A stretch of 64,000 nt of DNA from Gramella sp. KN1008 (GCF_004332155.1 NZ_SJDV01000002.1:448193-512192); one strand, 5' to 3'. Shown: positions 31,859 to 41,756, counted from the stretch's first letter. Notes: generated by a model not told the origin, from the letters alone. A program made the numbers and translations.

Positions 31859-34648
31859 ATGACAGTAGATATAACCAAAGCAGACCCCAAAAAGAATATT
31901 ATAATAAAAGGTGCAAAGCTGCACAATCTCAAGAATATAAATGCTATTATACCCCGGAATAAACTGGTTGTTATTACCGGTTTATCGGGATCTGGTAAAT
32001 CCAGCCTTGCATTTGATACCCTCTATGCCGAAGGGCAGCGAAGATATGTGGAAAGCCTTAGTTCTTATGCGCGACAATTTCTTGGAAGGCTGAACAAACC
32101 TAAAGTTGATTATATAAAAGGGATCGCCCCGGCAATCGCTATTGAGCAGAAAGTAAATTCTACCAATCCCAGGTCCACCGTAGGAACCTCTACAGAGATC
32201 TATGATTATCTCAAACTCTTATTTGCCAGAATTGGAAAAACCTACTCCCCTATATCAGGTAATGAGGTAAAGAAGGATTCGGTCACCGATGTCATCAACT
32301 TTGTCAAGGAATTTCCTGAAAGGGAGAAACTTCTACTCCTCGCTCCTATTCATGTTGAAGAAGGCCGGTCTCTTGAGAAAAAAATAAAGATCCTGGCTCA
32401 GCAGGGCTATAGCCGAATCAAGATAGATTCTGAAGTATTGAGAATAGATGAGGCTGACCTTTCTACGGCGCATGATGATAATACCTGGCTGGTAGTGGAC
32501 CGTATCATTACAAAGGATGACGAAGATTTTTATAATCGTCTTGCAGATGCAGTTGAAGCGGCATTCTATGAAGGTAAGGGAGAATTATTCCTTGAAAAGT
32601 TATCGGATCACAGCCAGAGGCATTTCAGCAATAAATTTGAACTTGATGGGATGAGTTTCCTGGAACCGAATGTTCACCTTTTTAGCTTCAATAATCCCTA
32701 TGGGGCTTGTCCGAAGTGTGAAGGTTACGGAGATGTGATAGGGATAGACGAAGACCTTGTAATTCCCAATACCGGCTTATCAATCTATGAAAACGCAATC
32801 TTCCCATGGCGGGGTGATAGCATGAGCTGGTACCGTGACCAATTGGTAAAAAATTCACACAAATTCGATTTTCCTATTCATAAACCTTATTTCCAGCTTA
32901 GCGATGAGCAGAAAGATCTTGTTTGGAACGGGAATCAATATTTTGAGGGTATTAATCAGTTTTTTGAATTCCTGGAAAGTAAGGCCTATAAGATCCAGAA
33001 CAGGGTGATGCTTTCCCGATACCGTGGAAAAACAAAATGTTCGGCTTGTAAAGGAAAAAGGTTGCGACCGGAGGCTCAGTATGTCAAGATCAACGGTCAC
33101 AGTATTACCGACCTGGTTGAGAAGCCTCTAAATAAAGTAAGAGCTTTCTTTAATGATCTAGAACTCAATGAGTATGATGAGAAGATAGCGAAAAGACTTC
33201 TTACTGAAATTAGGAACAGACTCGAATTTCTTTCAAACGTTGGTCTGGACTATTTAACTCTTAACAGGAAATCCAATACTTTATCAGGAGGTGAATCCCA
33301 GAGGATCAACCTTGCAACTTCACTGGGTAGCAGCCTGGTGGGCTCCATGTATATTCTTGATGAACCCTCTATTGGTTTACATCCAAAAGATACTGAAAAA
33401 CTTATTGGTGTGTTAAAGCATTTGCGTGACCTTGGTAACACAGTGATCGTAGTAGAGCATGATGAAGAGATCATGAATGCAGCCGATGAGATCATCGATA
33501 TAGGACCTGAAGCAGGTACCAATGGCGGTCATGTGGTTGCCACCGGAACTATGAAGGACATTTTAAAATCAGATTCCCTCACTGCCAGTTACCTGAACGG
33601 AAAAATGGAAATTGAAATTCCTGAAAAGCGACGGACTACAAAAAATAAGATTAAAGTACTGGGGGCCCGGGAAAACAATCTGAAAAATATAGATGTTGAA
33701 TTTCCACTGGGAGTTTTTACAGCCATAACCGGTGTATCGGGTAGCGGAAAGAGTACATTGGTAAAAAAAATACTTTATCCTGCAGTTCAGAAGGAAATTG
33801 GAGGTTACGGGGAAAAAGCGGGTCAGTTCAACGGAATAGAAGGAGATCTCAAAAAACTGGGAACCGTTGAATTTGTAGACCAGAATCCTATTGGTAGATC
33901 TTCCCGGTCCAATCCAGTAACTTACATCAAGGCTTATGATGATATCAGAAATCTTTTTGCAGGTCAGCGTCTGGCTAAATTAAGAGGCTTTAAAGCCAAA
34001 CATTTTTCTTTTAATGTAGACGGAGGGAGATGTGAAACCTGTAAAGGTGAAGGGGAAGTAACCATAGAAATGCAGTTTATGGCTGATGTTCACCTGGAGT
34101 GTGAAGCCTGTAATGGTAAACGTTTTAAAAAGGAAGTTCTTGAAGTCACTTTCAATGAGAAAAATATCGATGATATCCTGAATATGACCATTGATGATGC
34201 GACAGCTTTCTTTGATGAGCACGGACAGGAAAAGATCGTAAAAAAACTCAAACCTTTACGCGATGTAGGATTAGGATATGTACAGCTGGGACAAAGCTCC
34301 TCCACCCTTTCCGGAGGAGAAGCGCAACGAATTAAGCTTGCATCCTTCCTTGTGAAAGGAAATACCAAATCCAAGGCCTTATTTATATTTGATGAGCCAA
34401 CCACAGGACTGCATTTTCACGATATTAAGAAACTTCTTAAATCATTCAATGCCCTTATTTCTAAAGGCCATACGGTAATCGTGATAGAACATAATATGGA
34501 CCTGGTTAAATGTGCAGATCATGTGATAGATCTTGGCCTTGAAGGAGGCGAAAATGGAGGTCATATAATTGGTGAAGGGACTCCTGAACAACTGGCCGGG
34601 ATAAAAGAATCATATACCGCTAAATACCTAAAACAAAAACTGAAATAA
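31859..34648 (+). CDS. uvrA: excinuclease ABC subunit A
   Basis: 929 aa from ATG 31859, giving MTVDITKADPKKNIIIKGAKLHNLKN, a normal UvrA beginning; an in-frame TTG 33 bases upstream is less likely. Two ABC ATPase units: Walker A VITGLSGSGKSSLAFDTLYAEGQRRYVESLS and AITGVSGSGKSTLVKKILYP; signatures TLSGGESQRINLATSLG and TLSGGEAQRIKLASFL; Walker B YILDEPSIGLHPKD and FIFDEPTTGLHFHD. Zinc modules CPKCEGYG...CSACKGKRL and RCETCKGEGE...CEACNGKRF. It is the damage sensor of nucleotide excision repair. Confidence 0.98.
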   Translation: MTVDITKADPKKNIIIKGAKLHNLKNINAIIPRNKLVVITGLSGSGKSSLAFDTLYAEGQRRYVESLSSYARQFLGRLNKPKVDYIKGIAPAIAIEQKVNSTNPRSTVGTSTEIYDYLKLLFARIGKTYSPISGNEVKKDSVTDVINFVKEFPEREKLLLLAPIHVEEGRSLEKKIKILAQQGYSRIKIDSEVLRIDEADLSTAHDDNTWLVVDRIITKDDEDFYNRLADAVEAAFYEGKGELFLEKLSDHSQRHFSNKFELDGMSFLEPNVHLFSFNNPYGACPKCEGYGDVIGIDEDLVIPNTGLSIYENAIFPWRGDSMSWYRDQLVKNSHKFDFPIHKPYFQLSDEQKDLVWNGNQYFEGINQFFEFLESKAYKIQNRVMLSRYRGKTKCSACKGKRLRPEAQYVKINGHSITDLVEKPLNKVRAFFNDLELNEYDEKIAKRLLTEIRNRLEFLSNVGLDYLTLNRKSNTLSGGESQRINLATSLGSSLVGSMYILDEPSIGLHPKDTEKLIGVLKHLRDLGNTVIVVEHDEEIMNAADEIIDIGPEAGTNGGHVVATGTMKDILKSDSLTASYLNGKMEIEIPEKRRTTKNKIKVLGARENNLKNIDVEFPLGVFTAITGVSGSGKSTLVKKILYPAVQKEIGGYGEKAGQFNGIEGDLKKLGTVEFVDQNPIGRSSRSNPVTYIKAYDDIRNLFAGQRLAKLRGFKAKHFSFNVDGGRCETCKGEGEVTIEMQFMADVHLECEACNGKRFKKEVLEVTFNEKNIDDILNMTIDDATAFFDEHGQEKIVKKLKPLRDVGLGYVQLGQSSSTLSGGEAQRIKLASFLVKGNTKSKALFIFDEPTTGLHFHDIKKLLKSFNALISKGHTVIVIEHNMDLVKCADHVIDLGLEGGENGGHIIGEGTPEQLAGIKESYTAKYLKQKLK

Positions 34649-34724
34649 CATAAGTACCTAATTTTCAGGTTTTTGAACACTTATTTAATACGTATATCCT
34701 TGCTTAAGCCGCTCTCTCCGGACT

Positions 34725-34741
34725 TTGGCACGTGCTTTGTA
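34725..34741 (+). promoter_or_regulatory. sigma-54-like (-24/-12) promoter
   Basis: TTGGCACGTGCTTTGTA matches the RpoN consensus TGGCAC-N5-TTGCA with one mismatch in the -12 element. GG and the TTG are correctly spaced. The implied start near 34751 gives a 5' leader of about 30 bases before ATG 34782. Confidence 0.7.
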
Positions 34742-34781
34742 TTTAATTGAGAAAATGTTCTTAATTAAATACTTTACTACC

Positions 34782-36023
34782 ATGAGAAACCTGACCTTTT
34801 TATTCGCAGTCCTATTTATTGGATGGTCAGTAGCGGCATCCGGAAATTCTAACCCAACCACCAGTTATTATAACGATTCATTCATCTTTATTGAGCGAGG
34901 CGTAGAGTTTGCGGTTTACCCAAATGGTGAATTCGACTTTTACTTTAACCCGGACTTTAGAAGAGGTAATTCTGTTCATATTTCCTCTCCAAGTGTAAAC
35001 ATCAGTTATAACTCGGGTTATAATTATGATCCTTATATACAGTATGACGATTATGGCGCGGTAATCCAGATAGAAACCGTTCCGGTATACTATGATTATT
35101 ACGGTAGAATAATTCAGGCGGGAGATGTATTTATAAGATATAACAATTTTGGGCGTATTTCGCGTATAGGAAATTTACATATCCACTATGATCATCACCA
35201 TCATTTCTCACACTACAGTGGTTTTATAAATCATTACAACAGGCGATATGTTTACCGTCCATGGCATAGATATTATAGCCGTCCGCATGTAAATGTAAGT
35301 ATTGTATTTAACAGGCCTTACAGAGCTTATTATCAGCCTCACAGGATTTCATATAACCAGTATGTAAACGTTTACAATACTTATTATGTAAAGAATAACG
35401 GTAGAAGGAATTTTTACAGACCTTCAGATCAAGTCCGTTCTTATAATTATGGGAACAGAACTACGAGTAAGCGCGATCTGAGAGCTGTGACCAGCAGATC
35501 TAATACTAGTATGGCTACCAGACAAAGTGTTGCCAGAAGCAAGACTTATTCAGATCGAAATAGAAGCGCGCGATCAGAAAATACTAAAGACAGGACGAGG
35601 TCCTATTCTGAAAGGAACGAAAGAAAAGCCATAAGCAGGAGTGACAATGCCAGAAACAGGACATATGGTTCACGAACTGAAATAAGTACCAATTCGAGAG
35701 GCCGGTCTACGGGGAGTGATAATGTAAAGACAAGAGAAAGATCTTCTGAAAACAAATCGGTAAGGACTCCAAATCGTACCATGGAAAGAAAGGTGGAAAG
35801 TCAGGGAAGAATTAGAAATGTTGAAAGACCAACAGAAACCAGGAGCCGATCTATTGAAAGATCATCCAGAACTTCTGAAAGGAAACCGGCTGTCCAACGT
35901 CAAAGTACTCAGAGGAGACCTTCGGCAAGAACCAGGTCGTCTTCGGGAACATCTAGATCTGAAGTAATTAGATCAAAAAATTCCTCAAGATCAAGAAGTT
36001 CGGCACGAAATATGAAAGTATAA
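34782..36023 (+). CDS. secreted Tyr/His-rich protein with Arg/Ser-rich C-terminal half
   Basis: 413 aa from ATG 34782. Signal peptide MRNLTFLFAVLFIGWSVAASG. Residues about 30-200 are rich in Tyr, Asn and His with repeated short strands (YNDSFIFIERGVEFAVYPNGEFDFYFNPDFRRGN; YDDYGAVIQIETVPVYYDYYGRIIQAGDVFIRYNNFGRI; HYDHHHHFSHY). From about residue 220 to the end the chain is low-complexity and strongly basic, built of SR, RS and RT steps (TRSYSERNERK, RSSRTSERKP), without Cys. An upstream TTG at 34725 would lie on the sigma-54-like promoter, so it is rejected as start. Location is periplasmic or cell-surface. The function is unknown; polyanion binding (DNA, polysaccharide, LPS) is a guess from composition. 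Confidence 0.8.
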   Translation: MRNLTFLFAVLFIGWSVAASGNSNPTTSYYNDSFIFIERGVEFAVYPNGEFDFYFNPDFRRGNSVHISSPSVNISYNSGYNYDPYIQYDDYGAVIQIETVPVYYDYYGRIIQAGDVFIRYNNFGRISRIGNLHIHYDHHHHFSHYSGFINHYNRRYVYRPWHRYYSRPHVNVSIVFNRPYRAYYQPHRISYNQYVNVYNTYYVKNNGRRNFYRPSDQVRSYNYGNRTTSKRDLRAVTSRSNTSMATRQSVARSKTYSDRNRSARSENTKDRTRSYSERNERKAISRSDNARNRTYGSRTEISTNSRGRSTGSDNVKTRERSSENKSVRTPNRTMERKVESQGRIRNVERPTETRSRSIERSSRTSERKPAVQRQSTQRRPSARTRSSSGTSRSEVIRSKNSSRSRSSARNMKV

Positions 36024-36071
36024 TTAATGTAGATGACAAGTTCATAATTTAATTTTTTGGTTGGTTAGTTG

Positions 36072-36106
36072 GAAAACCCCTGAAGCTCCTCGCTGATGGG
36101 GTTTTC
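36072..36106. terminator. terminator hairpin between the RS-rich gene and the flippase gene
   Basis: GAAAACCCC (36072-36080) pairs with GGGGTTTTC (36098-36106). It lies between the ends of convergent genes (36023 + and 36111 -), five bases from the flippase stop codon, and could serve both. Confidence 0.75.
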
Positions 36107-36110
36107 TCGT

Positions 36111-37568
36111 TTATGAACCTGTAAAATATCTCTCTAAAACCTGATTGATATCTTCCGAAAATTTAAATCTGTAGACCAAAAACACATACAAAAGAGCCGT
36201 TATCCCCCCCTTGAGGAGGATATTTGCAATCGGATGTATCTGAAAATCCCAAAAATAGAATCCAAGACTTAAAAGCCCGGTCAAAAGAATGATCCAGAAG
36301 GTGTTTTGAGTGAAAGGATGAATCCTGAACTTATTGAAAACAATAAATATTTTTGAGGTGTTATAAAGGAAGAAGGCAAGAAAACTGGCAAGGGCGGCCC
36401 CTTCAATTCCAAATCTCGGGATCAGCACAATATTAAGGACGAATGCCACGATCACCAGAAATACTCCTACTCCCAGAACAATGCGATAATAGTCGGAATT
36501 AAAAAGAATACTATTGTTGTTTCCAAGAAAATTATCATACAACTTCACCAGAGATATAAGTAAAACTACCAGGATACTGATCTCATATTCTTCCGGTATC
36601 AGTTCGTAAAGGGAATTGATATTAGTGATAATAAGAATAAAGATGAGTCCGCTTACGATCAAAAGATTAAGGGAGCTTTTCTCATATATCTCCTTAAGCC
36701 CTAATTTATCCCGATTATTTAACATTTCCGCGGTAAGCGGATTGGTGATCTGATGCATGGCCTTTTGAGGCACCGAAATTACCGTGGCTATGTAAACGGC
36801 AATCCCATAGATCGCTACATTCTCGATAGGTAGATAATATTCTATCATTACCTTATCAAGGTCTAACAAAACGGTAGCTACTGAAGCCGCTAATAGGATA
36901 AGGGATGAGTATTTAAGAACCGGAGAAAGATTTTCAGGGAATTTAAAGCCTACCCTGGGTCTATGCAGAGAGAAGGCATACATGGCCATTAGAATGGTTC
37001 TGAGAACAAACACGCCGGAGATACAATAAATGAAAAACTCAACACTAATAATTTTAAAAAAGACAGCCAATAGAAGAATACTAATACAGAATCTATGGAA
37101 TACCTCTTTCATGAAATTACCAAAGGTACTTTTGTAATAGATCTTGGACCAGGAGAAAAAAACTTCAAAATAAGCTGTCGCGAGGGCGATGAGAAATATC
37201 AGCCACACATAGGGCTGTACAAGATCGTTATCTCCTTCAAAATATTTGAGCAGCCTTCCATAAAAGATCAATCCGGCACTACCAATAATAGCAGCCGCCA
37301 ACACCGGGATTATTAAAACCAGGTTTAACAGGCGATCTTGTGCTCCTCTTGTTTTATATGAAGTGAAGAATTTAATGAGTGTACTGTGAACCCCAAAAAC
37401 AAGGAATGGCCAGATCAAATTCGCAGCAGAGAGAAGGAAACTAACCAAACCATAGTATTCCTTTTCCAGAAAGTAGGTAAATAAGAAGAGGGTGTTCACC
37501 GCCCCTATCCCAAATCCAATATAGGTGGTTACCATATTCTTAAACGACTGTTTAATTATAATACCCAT
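36111..37568 (-). CDS. polysaccharide flippase (Wzx/MOP superfamily)
   Basis: 485 aa with about 12-14 membrane helices spread over the whole length (TYIGFGIGAVNTLFLFTYFL at the start; LVVILIPRFGIEGAALASFLAFFLYNTSKIFIVF-type segments later). The loop GTMIIKQSFKNMVT at the very N-terminus and helix pairing are typical of Polysacc_synt proteins that flip lipid-linked oligosaccharide repeat units across the inner membrane. It begins one base after the glycosyltransferase stop, so the two are coupled. The exact glycan (O-antigen, capsule or S-layer glycan) is unknown. Confidence 0.88.
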   Translation of the reverse strand: MGIIIKQSFKNMVTTYIGFGIGAVNTLFLFTYFLEKEYYGLVSFLLSAANLIWPFLVFGVHSTLIKFFTSYKTRGAQDRLLNLVLIIPVLAAAIIGSAGLIFYGRLLKYFEGDNDLVQPYVWLIFLIALATAYFEVFFSWSKIYYKSTFGNFMKEVFHRFCISILLLAVFFKIISVEFFIYCISGVFVLRTILMAMYAFSLHRPRVGFKFPENLSPVLKYSSLILLAASVATVLLDLDKVMIEYYLPIENVAIYGIAVYIATVISVPQKAMHQITNPLTAEMLNNRDKLGLKEIYEKSSLNLLIVSGLIFILIITNINSLYELIPEEYEISILVVLLISLVKLYDNFLGNNNSILFNSDYYRIVLGVGVFLVIVAFVLNIVLIPRFGIEGAALASFLAFFLYNTSKIFIVFNKFRIHPFTQNTFWIILLTGLLSLGFYFWDFQIHPIANILLKGGITALLYVFLVYRFKFSEDINQVLERYFTGS

Positions 37569-38852
37569 TTAAACTTCCTTTATCAGTGCAGCTAATCTTT
37601 CGGTTAAACGCTTCCTGTGATATTTCCCAATACCATGAGAATTAAAAGCCAGGTCATCTTTTTTATAGTTCTCGAAGAGTTTAAGAATATGAGATTTAAT
37701 ACTTCCCTTATCTTTATAACCGAAAACTTCTCCTGCGCCGGTCTCCTTAATTATCTGCTGTACATCCCATTTTTCAGGTCCTATAGCCAGAATTGGTCTT
37801 CTTGAGGCCAGGTATTCAAATAGCTTTCCAGGAATGATCCCACGGGTCTCTTCTGAGTCTATCTCAATGAGTAAAAGTACGGAAGCTGACCTTTGCAGAT
37901 CCACAGCTTTGGAATGACTCACATAACCCAAATTCTCCAGATATGGCTGAATTCCATTATTTCGAATACTCTTTAAAACTTCCTCACTTACCTTGCCTGC
38001 CAGTCTTAACCTGAAATTATCAGCAAATTGTTCATTCTCCTTAATCAGCTCGCCGATAGCTTCCCAAAGATTCTCCGGATTTCTTTGGGATAACAGGGAA
38101 CCTACGTGGGCCATTTGAAAACTTTCACCGGACGGTACATTTTCACAGATCTCTGTATCAAATCCATTGGTGATTACCGTTACCGGTTTTAACGTCTTGG
38201 TGCTGAACTCTTCTTTTGTAGTAAAACTGGTTGTGATTATATGATCGGCAGAATTGAGCACCTTCTTCTCAAGTTCCTCGTGTTTCTTTCTGGACTTTTG
38301 AGTTAGTTTAAGTTTTTCATGATAGCCTATCTGGGTCCAGGGGTCTCGAAAATCTGCGATCCATTTTATATCTAATTCTTCCTTTAGTCTTAATCCTATT
38401 AAATGCAGGCTGTGTGGAGGTCCTGTAGTGACAATGGTATCATACTCCCCCATCTCAAGCTCATCTTTCAACGTATTAACCGAAGGTTTTACCCAAAACC
38501 TTCGGGCATCGGGAATAAAATAATTACCCCGTATGAAAAGCATCGCCTTTTGAAGAGGCGATTGATTCTCTTCTTTCGAAATTATGCCGGCACTAATGGT
38601 TTCGGTTTCTTTTTTGGAGAAAAGTCCTGCTATGGAATAAGGCTCAAAGATCTTCTTTTTGATGATCCTGACTCCATCAGGAATTTCAGCTTCAAAGCTC
38701 TTATCGATTAGTGGGTAACTGGGATTCTCGGGAACATACACTACGGGTTCTACATCAAAATCACCAAGATACTTTACGAATTTGAGCCAGCGTTGTACTC
38801 CGGGTCCGCCAGCAGGCGGCCAGTAATATGTTATAATGAGAACCTTTTTCAT
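37569..38852 (-). CDS. glycosyltransferase, GT4-like
   Basis: 427 aa with two Rossmann halves. The N-terminus VLIITYYWPPAGGPGVQRWLKFVKYL is the GT4-type acceptor-binding start; YDTIVTTGPPHSLHLIGLRLKEEL and WIADFRDPWTQIGYHEKL follow; the C-terminal donor domain has MAHVGSLLSQRNPENLWEAIGEL and GIIPGKLFEYLASRRPILAIGPE, where the Glu of KLFEYLA is the family's nucleotide-sugar contact. No membrane segments. It lies between the YfhO-type gene and the flippase in one operon; donor sugar unknown. Confidence 0.9.
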   Translation of the reverse strand: MKKVLIITYYWPPAGGPGVQRWLKFVKYLGDFDVEPVVYVPENPSYPLIDKSFEAEIPDGVRIIKKKIFEPYSIAGLFSKKETETISAGIISKEENQSPLQKAMLFIRGNYFIPDARRFWVKPSVNTLKDELEMGEYDTIVTTGPPHSLHLIGLRLKEELDIKWIADFRDPWTQIGYHEKLKLTQKSRKKHEELEKKVLNSADHIITTSFTTKEEFSTKTLKPVTVITNGFDTEICENVPSGESFQMAHVGSLLSQRNPENLWEAIGELIKENEQFADNFRLRLAGKVSEEVLKSIRNNGIQPYLENLGYVSHSKAVDLQRSASVLLLIEIDSEETRGIIPGKLFEYLASRRPILAIGPEKWDVQQIIKETGAGEVFGYKDKGSIKSHILKLFENYKKDDLAFNSHGIGKYHRKRLTERLAALIKEV

Positions 38853-38874
38853 TCAATGTTGAAAATGGAGAAAA

Positions 38875-41289
38875 TCAATTCCGTTTCTTAAGTTCATAAC
38901 CAATCCCGCCAATGACAACGAGAGCTATCAAAACCGAACTTATTAAAGCAATAGTGCCTCCAGTCTTTATAACCTCAGGTTCAAACTTAAACCTTATTTC
39001 ATGCTCTCCGGCAGGAACATTCATCGCTCTTAGCACATAATTCGCCTGCACATGAGATACGGATTCACCATCAAGATAGGCCTGCCAGCCCGGTTGATAA
39101 TAGGCTTCGGAAAATACCACGAACTGATCTGCTTCAGCTGAAATCTTATATTTCAATTCATTCGGCTGCTGATCTACAAGCTCCACACTGGCATTCGGAT
39201 CCAATTTAAAATCCTCATTAACGGCATCCCTGAACTTTCTATTTACGATCGCCGTGCTTTTCAGGTCGGCATCCTTCAATGCGAGGATCTCTTCGTCGGC
39301 ATTATCCACCCATTCAATATTTTCTACGAACCATGCATTCCCAAAGGCATTTGGATTTTGTTGAGCCTGGTTTCCTTCTTCCGTAGGAACTATGAAATAT
39401 TTCACATTCATCATGTTCAATATCTTCATATTGTTCTCTGAAATATAAAAATCGTACAGGTCCTGAATCCTGCCTGGTTTTGCAGCGTGATAGCCTCCCA
39501 GGGCATTGTGAAAATACGAAGTTCTTCCGGTATTGAAAGGATTGCCGGATACATCGAAGACCCGGTAATGAGAAGTATCCTGAAGTATGGCAGCATCAGC
39601 CTCCTGCATTTGATAAGGTTCTTCCATCTCCCTGGCCTGCACAAAATCATCACGGTTCACATACCTGAGATCAATTCCAATCAGGTCTACAAGAAAGATA
39701 ATTGCAAAGCCGCCAATTACAAGATTTCTGTTTATTTTTCCTTTTAGATACCCCCATATAAGACCGGCTGATAGAATAACAAATATTAAAGATCTTATCA
39801 CATCAGAAGTGAAGATGGCTTTTCTGTCTTCTTCCAGAGCCTTCATAAAATCCATTCCAAACTGCTGGCGGTACATAGCGTCATTCGCTCCGGTAAAATC
39901 AAAAAGAATTGATTTAAAAAGTAGGAATATCAAAAGCAAACCACCGGTAATGATCGCCGACCATTTTAAAGCATATAATTTCTCCTCTTTGCCTACTTCC
40001 TCTCTGAATAACTTATAAAGTCCAAACACGGCCAGCAACGGCAAACATAACTCCAGGATTACCTGAATGGAAGAAACCGCTCTGAATTTATTATAAAGGG
40101 GTACCACATCTATGAAGAATTGAGTGAGAAAATCAAAATTCTTACCCCAGCTTAATAATAAGGCAAGTATACTGGCTCCCACTACCCACCATTTTAATCG
40201 GCCCTTAATTAAGAATAATGCGAAAACGAATAGAAATATCACAGCAGCTCCAATATAGGCAGGAGCCTTTACATAGGTTTGATCTCCCCAATACGTAGGT
40301 GCGTTTTCGGCAAAATCTGCGGCCTGCACACTTGAAGCTCCCATTTGTCTTATAGCATCATAAAGATGTGAATCCCTTCCCAGGTTTTCGGAACTTCCTC
40401 CACCCATAAATCGTGGAACAAATAGATTAAAAGTTTCCAGTATACCATAACTATACTCTGTAATATACTCAAACCCTAATCCCGATTTTTCTTTGGGAGT
40501 TCCATCCGGCTTTATACTCAGTCCAGATTCTCCACGCGTACTAAATTGAGTGTATTCGCTGGTGGCCAATAGATTGGTCGCATTCGCAGTAATGGCAATG
40601 ACCACTGCAATAACCATTACACCGATAGATTTGAAATATTGCGGAATTCGTTTCTTTCTGTAAGCATCAACCAGGTACGCGATACCCAGTACTATTACTA
40701 ACAGCAGGAGATAATAGGTCATCTGGAAATGATTGGCCTGTATTTCCAGAGCCATGGTAACCGCCAGTAATAAAAAGCTCCAGATATTCCTGTTTCGGAA
40801 AATAGCTATAATCCCCGCGAGGACCATCGGCATATAAGCAATCGCGTGAGCTTTGGCATTATGCCCTACCCCCAGGATGATAATTAGATATGTTGAAAAC
40901 CCGAAGGCCAGCGAGCCCAGGAAAGCAAGTTTATAATCCAGTTTTAAGCACAGAAGCAGTATATAGAACCCTATGAAATAGAGGAAAAGATAATCTGCTG
41001 GTCGTGGTAGAAATCTGAGTACACTATCCAGTTGCTTTACATAATTATGCGGATAATAGGCACCAAGTTGATAAGTTGGCATTCCTCCAAAAGCTGCATC
41101 GGTCCAGTATGGTTCCTCTCCGGTTTCTTCCCTGAAATCATTCTGTTCCTTTGCCATTCCGATATATTGCACTATATCGCTTTGGAAGATCTCCTTGCCC
41201 TGTAAGACAGGATTGAAATAGAATAAGGATAAAATAATAAAACCTGCCAGTACGAACAGGTGTGGTAGGAATTGCTTCAGTTTGGCCAT
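38875..41289 (-). CDS. YfhO-like integral membrane protein
   Basis: 804 aa. Starts KQFLPHLFVLAGFIILSLFYFNPVLQG (helix 1) and has about 11-13 membrane helices up to residue 560, then a large extracytoplasmic domain (TSHYRVFDVSGNPFNTGRTSYFHNALGGYHAAKPGRIQDLYDFYI, later AYYQPGWQAYLDGESVSHVQANYVLRAMNVPAGEHEIRFKFEPEVIKTG) and one last helix. The PGWQAYLDG ending is the YfhO family pattern; these resemble GT-C enzymes and in Bacillus YfhO is linked to lipoteichoic acid glycosylation. Here it heads a surface-glycan operon. The catalytic role is inferred. Confidence 0.85.
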   Translation of the reverse strand: MAKLKQFLPHLFVLAGFIILSLFYFNPVLQGKEIFQSDIVQYIGMAKEQNDFREETGEEPYWTDAAFGGMPTYQLGAYYPHNYVKQLDSVLRFLPRPADYLFLYFIGFYILLLCLKLDYKLAFLGSLAFGFSTYLIIILGVGHNAKAHAIAYMPMVLAGIIAIFRNRNIWSFLLLAVTMALEIQANHFQMTYYLLLLVIVLGIAYLVDAYRKKRIPQYFKSIGVMVIAVVIAITANATNLLATSEYTQFSTRGESGLSIKPDGTPKEKSGLGFEYITEYSYGILETFNLFVPRFMGGGSSENLGRDSHLYDAIRQMGASSVQAADFAENAPTYWGDQTYVKAPAYIGAAVIFLFVFALFLIKGRLKWWVVGASILALLLSWGKNFDFLTQFFIDVVPLYNKFRAVSSIQVILELCLPLLAVFGLYKLFREEVGKEEKLYALKWSAIITGGLLLIFLLFKSILFDFTGANDAMYRQQFGMDFMKALEEDRKAIFTSDVIRSLIFVILSAGLIWGYLKGKINRNLVIGGFAIIFLVDLIGIDLRYVNRDDFVQAREMEEPYQMQEADAAILQDTSHYRVFDVSGNPFNTGRTSYFHNALGGYHAAKPGRIQDLYDFYISENNMKILNMMNVKYFIVPTEEGNQAQQNPNAFGNAWFVENIEWVDNADEEILALKDADLKSTAIVNRKFRDAVNEDFKLDPNASVELVDQQPNELKYKISAEADQFVVFSEAYYQPGWQAYLDGESVSHVQANYVLRAMNVPAGEHEIRFKFEPEVIKTGGTIALISSVLIALVVIGGIGYELKKRN

Positions 41290-41330
41290 TAATCGGACTT
41301 TAGTTTTTAATCACAGGGTTTGTGCAAAAG

Positions 41331-41352
41331 CAAAGCCTTTTTCAAGGCTTTG
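41331..41352 (-). terminator. hairpin after the DUF4834 gene
   Basis: CAAAGCCTT-TTTC-AAGGCTTTG is a perfect 9-bp stem 14 bp after the stop at 41366. The following minus-strand sequence is only weakly T-rich (CTTTTGC), so termination may be partial and the YfhO operon could be read through. Confidence 0.5.
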
Positions 41353-41365
41353 TTAAAATCCGAAA

Positions 41366-41668
41366 TTAATCAATTTCTTCGTAATCGATATATTCCCCAA
41401 CTTTTTTATTGGAACTACGCCGCGATTTAGGCTTTTTATCAATAGTAACCTTATCCTTTCTATTTCCATCCGGTTGCTGATAACCTCCAAACTGCTGATT
41501 GAACTGCTTTTCGAATTTACGTCCCATCCTCTTCATGAAATACCTGAGTAACATCGGGCCGAAATAACGGAATAATATTTTAAGACCGAAGTATACTAAC
41601 AGAATGATGAGTACCGTTTTCAATACTGCGGTAAATGATGCTTCTAACATTGTATAAGCTTTTTGCAA
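41366..41668 (-). CDS. DUF4834 small membrane protein
   Basis: 100 aa, or 94 if the second ATG (41650, MLEASFTAV) is used. One hydrophobic segment (VLKTVLIILLVYFGLKILFRYFGPMLL, about residues 15-41) is followed by RYFMKRMGRKFEKQFNQQFGGYQQP and a basic linker, ending GEYIDYEEID. This end and length match the DUF4834 proteins found throughout Flavobacteriaceae; role unknown. It stands just upstream of the YfhO operon and divergent from the 41757 gene. Confidence 0.8.
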   Translation of the reverse strand: MQKAYTMLEASFTAVLKTVLIILLVYFGLKILFRYFGPMLLRYFMKRMGRKFEKQFNQQFGGYQQPDGNRKDKVTIDKKPKSRRSSNKKVGEYIDYEEID

Positions 41669-41727
41669 AAATAAAATAAGCCTTCACAATACGGAAAGCT
41701 TCACCGATAAATTTATAATAAAACTTA

Positions 41728-41735
41728 TATATTTG
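41728..41735 (+). promoter_or_regulatory. candidate -7 box of the outer-membrane transporter-like gene
   Basis: TATATTTG fits TAnnTTTG and ends 21 bases before ATG 41757. It covers the upstream TTG at 41733, which argues for the downstream ATG as start. Confidence 0.55.
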
Positions 41736-41756
41736 AGACAACCAACGCTAGTAATT

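Noticed and set aside
35461..36010. Low-complexity AGA/TCx tract in the RS-rich gene considered as a repeat array or CRISPR-like element
   Set aside because: There is no regular unit length and the frame stays open over the whole tract, so it is biased coding sequence, not a repeat array.
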